Shown: positions 57,778-64,000 of the stretch, one piece after another
How the letters are laid out: each line of letters starts with the position of its first letter
Numbering within the stretch: the first letter of the stretch is position 1
Assembly (NCBI RefSeq): GCF_001742185.1
Contig: NZ_CP015750.1
Span: forward strand, 3,348,001 to 3,412,000
Direction: 5' to 3'
Length of the DNA stretch: 64,000 bases
Origin: Pectobacterium wasabiae CFBP 3304
GTDB taxonomy: Bacteria > Pseudomonadota > Gammaproteobacteria > Enterobacterales > Enterobacteriaceae
Translations under genes and position numbers: made by a program
The notes under the pieces: model-generated
What the model was told of the DNA's origin: nothing
The model's input: the letters and a program-made list of their open reading frames with translations, nothing else
Databases searched by the model: none

Positions 57778-58833
57778 ATGAATTACCAAAATGACGATTT
57801 AAGAATTAAAGAGATCAATGAACTTTTGCCGCCGGTTGCTTTGTTAGAAAAGTTTCCAGCCACGGAGAAGGCCGCGGAAACGGTATCGTTCGCGCGTACA
57901 GCCATCCATAAAATTCTTAACGGCAATGACGATCGCCTGCTGGTGGTGATTGGCCCTTGCTCGATCCACGATACAAAAGCGGCGAAAGAGTACGCCGCGC
58001 GTCTGCTGACGTTGCGCAATGAGCTGAGCGACGATCTGGAAGTAGTTATGCGGGTTTATTTTGAGAAGCCGCGTACCACAATTGGCTGGAAAGGGCTCAT
58101 CAACGATCCGCACATGAATAATAGTTTCCAGATCAATGATGGTTTGCGCATTGCGCGCCAACTGCTGTTGGAAATTAACGATATCGGTTTACCGGCTGCG
58201 GGTGAGTTTCTGGACATGATTACCCCGCAATACATGGCGGATTTGATGAGCTGGGGCGCTATCGGCGCTCGCACTACGGAATCTCAGGTACACCGTGAGC
58301 TGGCATCTGGCCTGTCATGTCCTGTTGGCTTTAAAAACGGCACCGACGGCACGATCAAGGTAGCGATTGACGCAATCAACGCTGCTAGCGCGCCACACTG
58401 CTTCCTGTCTGTCACCAAATGGGGTCATTCGGCTATCGTGAATACCAGCGGTAATAACGATTGCCACATTATCTTGCGCGGCGGTAAAACGCCGAACTAC
58501 AGCGCAGAGCACGTTAAAGACGTGAAAGTTGGTCTGGAAAAAGCCGGTCTGACCCCACAGGTCATGATCGATTTCAGCCACGCGAACAGCAGTAAGCAGT
58601 TCAAAAAACAGATGGAAGTTTGTACTGATGTCTGTGGACAGATCGCTCAGGGCGAAAAAGCGATTATGGGCGTGATGGTGGAAAGCCATTTGGTTGAAGG
58701 CAACCAGAATCTGGAAAGTGGTGAGCCGCTGGTTTATGGCCGTAGCGTGACCGATGCTTGCATTGGCTGGGAAGATACGGAATCTCTGCTGCGCCAGCTA
58801 GCGTCTGCTGTACGCGAACGTCGCAGCAAGTAA
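57778..58833 (+). CDS. aroG: DAHP synthase, phenylalanine-sensitive type
   Basis: First enzyme of the shikimate pathway, joining phosphoenolpyruvate and erythrose 4-phosphate. 351 residues. Starts MNYQNDDLRIKEINELLPPV, diagnostic of the AroG isozyme. Active-site segments: LLVVIGPCSIHD, MRVYFEKPRTTIGWKGLIND, WGAIGARTTESQVHRELASG, LSCPVGFKNGTDG and MIDFSHANSSK. ATG 57778 was preferred to 57766 because it matches the E. coli start. No obvious TyrR box was found upstream. Confidence 0.97.
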   Translation: MNYQNDDLRIKEINELLPPVALLEKFPATEKAAETVSFARTAIHKILNGNDDRLLVVIGPCSIHDTKAAKEYAARLLTLRNELSDDLEVVMRVYFEKPRTTIGWKGLINDPHMNNSFQINDGLRIARQLLLEINDIGLPAAGEFLDMITPQYMADLMSWGAIGARTTESQVHRELASGLSCPVGFKNGTDGTIKVAIDAINAASAPHCFLSVTKWGHSAIVNTSGNNDCHIILRGGKTPNYSAEHVKDVKVGLEKAGLTPQVMIDFSHANSSKQFKKQMEVCTDVCGQIAQGEKAIMGVMVESHLVEGNQNLESGEPLVYGRSVTDACIGWEDTESLLRQLASAVRERRSK

Positions 58834-58864
58834 TGCCGAATGGCGTGCTATCCGGTACGCCAGT

Positions 58865-58932
58865 AAAAAAAACGGCAGTGAAAGTCTTGAGTTTTGTGTT
58901 CGTGAAAACGCAAACCGGACCAACACTGCCGT
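58865..58932 (-). terminator. Terminator of the azoreductase-DoxX unit
   Basis: On the minus strand, 17 bases after the doxX stop, ACGGCAGTG pairs with CACTGCCGT across a 43-base loop and is followed at once by a run of eight T. The loop contains a further small hairpin (GTTTT...AAAAC). Confidence 0.65.
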
Positions 58933-58949
58933 CAATGATGAATGCTTAT

Positions 58950-59339
58950 CTAGTGACGTCTTGCATCAAGGCTAAACTTGCTCGGCCCAAAAGCCACAAT
59001 TTGTAGCAGTCCCCCTACAATGATTATATTTTTAAGAAAGTTAATCATCGCGTTCTGGTCTGCAAAATTATGATGGAAAAACACCGCGGTGGCGACAGTA
59101 AAGGCGGATAACACGAGAGCAACCACGCGCGTGCGGTAACCAATAAGTAAAAGAATTCCTCCGCCGATTTCGACCAATAAGGCGATCAAATAACCGAGAA
59201 GAGGAAAGGGTAAACCGACCGAGGCGATGTAGCCTTGGGTGGCTTCTGATGCACCGATTTTGCTCAGGCCACTCAGCACAAAAACAAGTGCAATAAGTGC
59301 TCGGCCGATTGCTGAAATGATTGAAGCATTCTTTTCCAT
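58950..59339 (-). CDS. DoxX family membrane protein
   Basis: A 129-residue protein with four helices: IGRALIALVFVLSGLSKIGA, LLGYLIALLVEIGGGILLLI, VVALVLSAFTVATAVFFHHN and FLKNIIIVGGLLQIVAFGPS. This is the DoxX/YphA pattern. DoxX proteins are often linked to redox or thiol stress and are frequently next to quinone reductases or LysR regulators, as here: the azoreductase gene is 31 bases upstream and probably co-transcribed. Confidence 0.9.
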   Translation of the reverse strand: MEKNASIISAIGRALIALVFVLSGLSKIGASEATQGYIASVGLPFPLLGYLIALLVEIGGGILLLIGYRTRVVALVLSAFTVATAVFFHHNFADQNAMINFLKNIIIVGGLLQIVAFGPSKFSLDARRH

Positions 59340-59370
59340 GGCGATTTCCTTTCTTGGTCTGTTGGCATTG

Positions 59371-59985
59371 TTAGGCTTCTAATGTTGCAATGCTGAGCTT
59401 TGCCTGACTAATGATGGCGGATTTAGTCTCTTCATTTCCCTGGCCTAAGCCTTCGGCGCGGATGACCGTTACATCGGTCAGGCCGATAAAACCAAGTACA
59501 GCTTTCAGATACGTTTCGTGATGCTCAAGCGTGGCGGTAGCATCATCACTACTGTAGGCTCCGCCGCGAGTTGAAGCGATAAACAGTTTCTTTCCTTTCT
59601 GTATTAGCCCTTGCGGTCCGTTGGGCCCGTAAGCAAATGTGCGTCCGCCGATAACGACACGATCAATCCAGGTTTTTAGTTGGGAAGAAACGGTAAAGTT
59701 ATACATGGGAGCACCAATGACAATGATCTCGGCAGCAAAGAGATCGTTGATATAAGCATCGCCATGGGCAATTTCGTCGCTCAATTGCGGATCGGGATTG
59801 CCACCACCGCGAATCACGGCCATATACGCGCCAGAAAGATGGCCCACAGCATCTTCGACAAGATCGCGATAGACGACCTCGGAACCTGGGTGTAATTCAC
59901 GCAGCCTTGCGACAATATCGGCGGAAAGTTGTCGGCTGACGGAATAGTCGCCGAGTATGCTGGAATCGATATGAAGAATTTTCAT
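59371..59985 (-). CDS. FMN-dependent NADH:quinone/azo reductase (AzoR-like)
   Basis: A 204-residue flavodoxin-fold reductase: MKILHIDSSILGDYSVSRQL (FMN phosphate loop SSILGDYSVS), IVIGAPMYNFTVSSQLKTWI, then DRVVIGGRTFAYGPNGPQGL and ASTRGGAYSS. It resembles E. coli AzoR, which reduces quinones and azo compounds with NADH and protects against thiol stress. ATG 59985 follows AGGAAGT. It lies between a LysR regulator gene and doxX on the same strand, suggesting an inducible detoxification unit. Whether it is the AzoR orthologue or a paralogue cannot be settled here. Confidence 0.92.
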   Translation of the reverse strand: MKILHIDSSILGDYSVSRQLSADIVARLRELHPGSEVVYRDLVEDAVGHLSGAYMAVIRGGGNPDPQLSDEIAHGDAYINDLFAAEIIVIGAPMYNFTVSSQLKTWIDRVVIGGRTFAYGPNGPQGLIQKGKKLFIASTRGGAYSSDDATATLEHHETYLKAVLGFIGLTDVTVIRAEGLGQGNEETKSAIISQAKLSIATLEA

Positions 59986-60158
59986 AAGGTGACTTCCTGA
60001 CTGGTTTCGTAGCATAACGAATAAGCACAACGATCAGGCACCGATCGTTTCCATGTCAGTATATTTGCGCCAAAGACACGCGAAAACCCGATATTTTCCG
60101 AACGAACCCATCGGTTTCTGCGATAGGTCGGTGTTAGCCTGAACGCTTTTTTGAGCGT

Positions 60159-61073
60159 TTATTGGCCAGCGATTGCTTCTCCATGAAGGCTTTTCAGACG
60201 GTCAAGGAACCAACGCCCGGCAGGGCCGGGGGGCGCTGCTGTTCGGTAGATGGTGGACATGGGAACAGCGATGCCTTCTGGCGGGACATCCTCAAGCATC
60301 AGTTCAACTAATTCTCCCTGTGCAATGTCGCGCTGTACCACGTGTAATGGCATACCGCCCCAGCCTAGCCCGCTAAGGAGAAAGGCGTGCTTGGCAAATA
60401 AGTCTGTGAGTCGCCAGGTCGATGAGGACATAACGGCGTATTCAATCCCCTCGGATAGGCTTGTTCGGTCGGTAAGGACAAGCTGCACGTGCTTTATCAG
60501 TTCCGACTTAGGGATAAATCCCCTGAATGCGGCAAGTGGATGATTGCGTGAGGCGACCATAACCAGAGTGATACCCGCAAGATGCTCGGTGCTCAGCGAG
60601 GCAAGTGCGCTCGGCAAGGCGGCGACAGCACCGATGGCGGCTGTTCCGTCGAGCACGCGATGATAGGTTGCTCCCAGCGCCTCGACGAACACCCGAAGAG
60701 GCGTGCCGGGAAAGCGCTGTTTGAATTCGTTTGCAATAACAGCGACGGTGGCAATAGGAAACAGTACATCAACGACGACAGAAAGCTCTGCCTCCAATCC
60801 TTCTGATAACCCTTTCGCCCGTGCTTTCATGAAATCGACAGAGGTTACGATGCCGCGTGCATCGGCCAACAGGGCTTGCCCAGCCGGAGTGAGTTTGGGA
60901 TATCGCCCGGAGCGATCAAATAATTGAACGCCCATCTGTGCTTCGAGGTTACTTACCAAATCACTGATGACCGATTGCGCGCGATAGAGTTTGCGCGCGG
61001 CGGCAGAGAAGCTCCCTTCATCAACCGCAACGATGAATGTTCTTAATTGATCAAGCGATACTCCATTTATCAT
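60159..61073 (-). CDS. LysR-family transcriptional regulator
   Basis: A 304-residue regulator. N-terminal winged helix-turn-helix: LDQLRTFIVAVDEGSFSAAA, RKLYRAQSVISDLVSNLEAQ, MGVQLFDRSGRYPKLTPAGQ. The rest is a periplasmic-binding-protein-like effector domain. ATG 61073 gives the usual LysR N-terminus; a frame nine codons longer exists. It lies upstream of azoR-doxX on the same strand, so it is a candidate regulator of those genes through the 173-base gap between them; the effector is unknown. Confidence 0.92.
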   Translation of the reverse strand: MINGVSLDQLRTFIVAVDEGSFSAAARKLYRAQSVISDLVSNLEAQMGVQLFDRSGRYPKLTPAGQALLADARGIVTSVDFMKARAKGLSEGLEAELSVVVDVLFPIATVAVIANEFKQRFPGTPLRVFVEALGATYHRVLDGTAAIGAVAALPSALASLSTEHLAGITLVMVASRNHPLAAFRGFIPKSELIKHVQLVLTDRTSLSEGIEYAVMSSSTWRLTDLFAKHAFLLSGLGWGGMPLHVVQRDIAQGELVELMLEDVPPEGIAVPMSTIYRTAAPPGPAGRWFLDRLKSLHGEAIAGQ

Positions 61074-61142
61074 ACAATGTCGCCCTCGTCTTTTTATCAA
61101 TGAGGCATTGATTGTGAATGTCGGTGCTAAAGATTATGAAAT

Positions 61143-61171
61143 AAAAAACCCGGCACAGAGCCGGGTTTTTT
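61143..61171 (-). terminator. Rho-independent terminator of gpmA
   Basis: AAAAAACCCGGC / GCCGGGTTTTTT with an ACAGA loop, 15 bases past the gpmA stop. The A- and T-rich ends make it effective in both directions. Confidence 0.9.
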
Positions 61172-61185
61172 ATTTCAAAGGTAAA

Positions 61186-61938
61186 TTACTTCGCTTTACC
61201 CTGGTTCGCTACTGCGGCAGCTTTTGCGGCGATTTCATCCGCGTTGCCCAGATAGTAACGTTTGATTGGTTTGAAGTTCTCGTCGAACTCATATACCAAC
61301 GGTACGCCAGTTGGGATATTCAGTTCCAGAATTTCGTCTTCACCCATGTTGTCCAGGTATTTCACCAGTGCACGCAGTGAGTTACCGTGAGCCGCAACGA
61401 TCACACGCTCACCGCTCTTGATGCGTGGCAGGATGGTTTCAGTCCAGTAAGGCACAACGCGTTCGATGGTCAACGCCAGGCTTTCAGTCAGTGGCAGCTC
61501 TTTATCGCTCAGAGCAGCGTAACGCGGATCGTGGCCTGGGAAACGTTCGTCATCACGTGTCAACTCTGGAGGCGTGATTGCGAAGCCACGACGCCATTGT
61601 TTAACCTGCTCGTCACCGTATTTCTCAGCGGTTTCGGCTTTGTTCAGACCCTGCAGCGCACCGTAGTGGCGCTCATTCAGTTTCCAGGATTTCTCAACTG
61701 GCAACCAGGCTTGATCCAGCTCGTCCAGTACGTTCCACAGTGTGTGAATGGCACGTTTCAGCACGGAGGTATACGCGAAATCAAAGGCAAAACCTTCGTC
61801 TTTCAGCAGTTGACCTGCGGCTTTGGCTTCTGAACGGCCCTTGTCGGACAGATCAACATCGTACCAGCCTGTGAAGCGGTTTTCGTTGTTCCACTGGCTC
61901 TCACCGTGTCTTACCAGTACTAGCTTAGTTACAGCCAT
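61186..61938 (-). CDS. gpmA: 2,3-bisphosphoglycerate-dependent phosphoglycerate mutase
   Basis: Interconverts 3- and 2-phosphoglycerate in glycolysis. 250 residues, as in E. coli. The active-site [20 protein letters not shown] carries the phosphohistidine; [20 protein letters not shown] and [20 protein letters not shown] contribute the second His and substrate contacts. ATG 61938 follows GGAAGGAG; the longer open frame has no similarity upstream of it. Confidence 0.98.
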   Translation of the reverse strand: MAVTKLVLVRHGESQWNNENRFTGWYDVDLSDKGRSEAKAAGQLLKDEGFAFDFAYTSVLKRAIHTLWNVLDELDQAWLPVEKSWKLNERHYGALQGLNKAETAEKYGDEQVKQWRRGFAITPPELTRDDERFPGHDPRYAALSDKELPLTESLALTIERVVPYWTETILPRIKSGERVIVAAHGNSLRALVKYLDNMGEDEILELNIPTGVPLVYEFDENFKPIKRYYLGNADEIAAKAAAVANQGKAK

Positions 61939-62075
61939 AGCTAAACTCCTTCCTATCCTAAGATTTCTGTGATAACTGATTTCATTATAGGGGTGGAGAA
62001 CGGTTATCGGCAATCGATAGTCGATGGCAAGCGTGATTTATCCGCAGGTTATTTGCGTAAAATCACGCTCGGGCT

Positions 62076-64000
62076 TTACCGTTTCAGCAAACCAGAATCT
62101 CCCTTGTGCAATAACAGGTAAACCGCCGGAATCACCAGCATTGACAGCAGTGGAGCGCTTACCATGCCGCCAATCATCGGCGCGGCGATCCGCTGCATGA
62201 TTTCGGCACCGCTGCCGCCGCCCCACATAATGGGGAGTAGCCCTGCCATAATCGTTGCCACGGTCATCATTTTCGGCCGCACACGCAGAACGGCACCTTC
62301 GTGAATGGCATCCATCAACTGTTGGCGCGAAAGCGCCTGACCCGCCACACGGTGCTTTTCGACCGCATGGTTGAGGTACAGTAGCATGATGACGCCAAAT
62401 TCGGCCGATACCCCCGCCAGTGCGATAAAGCCCACTGCACCAGCGACAGAGAGATTATAGCCAAGGATATAGAGCAGCCAGACGCCGCCAATCAGTGCAA
62501 AGGGCAGCGTAGCCATAATCAGTAAGGCATCTTTGATGCGATTGAAGGTGACATACAGCAGCACAAAAATGATCAGTAGCGTGAAGGGGACGACAACCTT
62601 CATTTTCTCCGTAGCGCGCTCCAGATACTCAAACTGACCGGACCAGCTTAACGACACGCCTTCCGGTAGTGTGACTTGCTGGGCGACGGCTTGCTGCATG
62701 TCTTCAACGGCGGATTTCAGATCGCGGCCGCGCAGATCGACATAAATCCAGTCCGACAGTCGACTGTTTTCGCTTTTCAACATGGGCGGCCCTTCGCTAA
62801 CGCGAACATCAGCCAGTTCAGCCAGTGTGACTCTGTTGCCACTGGCGGTCACGATGGGGAGGTCACGCAACTTTTGTAGTGAATCGCGTAATTCACGCGG
62901 GTAGCGGATATTGATGGGGTAGCGCTGACGGCCTTCAATGGTTTCGCCGATATTTTGCCCGCCAATTAGTGTAGCCACCACCGACTGCAATTCCTCGACT
63001 GACACGCCGTAGCGTGCGGCACGCTGACGGTCGATATCAATATCGATATAGCGCCCTCCGGCTAACCGTTCAGCCAGCGCTGACGTCACGCCTGGAACCT
63101 GTTTTACCACCTGTTCGATTTGCGCGGCAGTACGTTCGATATCCTCCAGATTATTGCCGTTAACCTTAATGCCCACCGGACTTTTGATACCGGTAGCCAG
63201 CATGTCCAGCCGGTTGCGAATCGGCGGCACCCACACGTTGGCAATACCCGGCAGGTTGACGGTGCGATCCAGTTCGGCAACCAGCGCGTCCATCGTCATA
63301 CCTTCACGCCACTGATCGCGAGGTTTCAGCCTGATCGTGCTTTCCAGCATGGTGAGCGGTGCTGGGTCAGTCGCCGTGTCGGCACGGCCTGCTTTGCCGA
63401 AGACCGATTCGACTTCGGGCACCGTTTTAATCAACCTGTCCGTTTGTTGCAGCAGTCGGCCTGCCTCCCGTGCCGAGATACCGGGTAGGGTAGAGGGCAT
63501 ATACAGTAGGTCGCCCTCATCCAGCGGCGGCATAAATTCGCTTCCCAAACGGCTGAGCGGAAATAGCGTCAGCAACAATAGCAGAGCAGAAACCAGCAGC
63601 GTGGTCTTCGGGTAGCTCAGCACTTTTTGCAGCACCGGATGATAGAGCGCGATCAACCAACGGTTAATTGGATTCGCCTGTTCGTCGGGTATCTTTCCGC
63701 GAACGAAATACCCCATTAACACCGGCACCAGCGTAATCCCTAACCCAGCGGCGACGGCCATGGCGTAGGTTTTAGTAAAGGCCAGCGGTGAAAACATGCG
63801 GCCTTCCTGCGCCTCCAGCGAGAACACGGGCACAAACGACAGCGTAATGATCAGCAGGCTGCAAAACAGCGCGGGGCCCACTTCCACTGCCGCTCGTTCT
63901 GCTAACTGCCACCACTCGTTATTCTGCGGCTGTTTCCCCGGGTTTTCATGTCGCCACTGTTCAATGACTTTATGCATGTTTTCTATCATCACGATGGCGG
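62076..64000 (-). CDS. cusA: CusA/CzcA-type heavy-metal efflux RND pump (N-terminus beyond window)
   Basis: Inner-membrane RND transporter exporting monovalent copper/silver (CusA) or divalent metals. About 641 C-terminal residues are visible of a typical 1040. They start in the [20 protein letters not shown] loop and include [20 protein letters not shown], a large periplasmic domain with [20 protein letters not shown], the helix [20 protein letters not shown], and [20 protein letters not shown] near the C-terminus. The methionines around [11 protein letters not shown] fit the CusA subgroup, but metal preference is not certain. Other efflux genes would lie to the right. Confidence 0.88.
   Translation of the reverse strand, partial: AIVMIENMHKVIEQWRHENPGKQPQNNEWWQLAERAAVEVGPALFCSLLIITLSFVPVFSLEAQEGRMFSPLAFTKTYAMAVAAGLGITLVPVLMGYFVRGKIPDEQANPINRWLIALYHPVLQKVLSYPKTTLLVSALLLLLTLFPLSRLGSEFMPPLDEGDLLYMPSTLPGISAREAGRLLQQTDRLIKTVPEVESVFGKAGRADTATDPAPLTMLESTIRLKPRDQWREGMTMDALVAELDRTVNLPGIANVWVPPIRNRLDMLATGIKSPVGIKVNGNNLEDIERTAAQIEQVVKQVPGVTSALAERLAGGRYIDIDIDRQRAARYGVSVEELQSVVATLIGGQNIGETIEGRQRYPINIRYPRELRDSLQKLRDLPIVTASGNRVTLAELADVRVSEGPPMLKSENSRLSDWIYVDLRGRDLKSAVEDMQQAVAQQVTLPEGVSLSWSGQFEYLERATEKMKVVVPFTLLIIFVLLYVTFNRIKDALLIMATLPFALIGGVWLLYILGYNLSVAGAVGFIALAGVSAEFGVIMLLYLNHAVEKHRVAGQALSRQQLMDAIHEGAVLRVRPKMMTVATIMAGLLPIMWGGGSGAEIMQRIAAPMIGGMVSAPLLSMLVIPAVYLLLHKGDSGLLKR

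Overview
The window is enterobacterial chromosome, most likely Pectobacterium or a close soft-rot relative. Its backbone keeps the gene order of the E. coli K-12 15-17 minute region: fldA-ybfE-ybfF-seqA-pgm, kdpFABCDE-ybfA, ybgA-phrB-ybgI-pxpBCA-nei, gltA, sdhCDAB-sucABCD, cydABX-ybgE-ybgC-tolQRAB-pal-cpoB, tRNA-Lys, nadA-pnuC-zitB-aroG-gpmA. The proteins resemble their E. coli counterparts closely in length and motifs. Genus assignment is inference from this order plus the inserted genes.

Layout. 1-7.2 kb: flavodoxin, a chemoreceptor inserted between fldA and ybfE with a FliA-like promoter, then YbfE, YbfF, SeqA and phosphoglucomutase. 7.2-15.8 kb: a half-size EamA transporter and the kdp potassium-uptake operon, read leftward, with a recognisable KdpE operator upstream of a GTG-started kdpF. 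15.9-18.1 kb: an AT-rich insertion between kdpF and ybfA holding two unknown genes, what looks like the 3' end of a polymorphic toxin gene, a DUF4291 gene and a gene scrap. 18.3-26.1 kb: YbfA, YbgA, photolyase, YbgI, 5-oxoprolinase PxpBCA with pyroglutamyl peptidase beside it, and endonuclease VIII. 26.1-37.9 kb: citrate synthase diverging from the succinate dehydrogenase / 2-oxoglutarate dehydrogenase / succinyl-CoA synthetase genes, i.e. most of the oxidative arm of the TCA cycle.

37.9-43.1 kb is the main accessory region, inserted between sucD and cydA. It has an orphan NarL/LuxR-type regulator with a degenerate receiver. Facing it is a leftward cassette: two DUF2589 proteins, a phage-type GH24 lysozyme, a Sec-exported barnase-fold protein that has lost its catalytic residues, two small three-helix (holin-like) membrane proteins, and a second exported Cys-rich protein whose C-terminus resembles the RNase A-like CDI toxin fold. 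No capsid, tail or integrase genes are present. This is the best candidate in the window for an undescribed system, possibly a holin/endolysin-driven protein release (type 10-like) device.

43.1-64 kb: cytochrome bd oxidase, the Tol-Pal envelope complex, two identical tRNA-Lys genes and a broken third copy, a DUF554 membrane protein, a YjaA-like protein, NAD biosynthesis and uptake genes (nadA, pnuC), zinc exporter ZitB, AroG, a LysR-azoreductase-DoxX group, GpmA, and the 3' part of a CusA-type metal RND pump running off the right edge.
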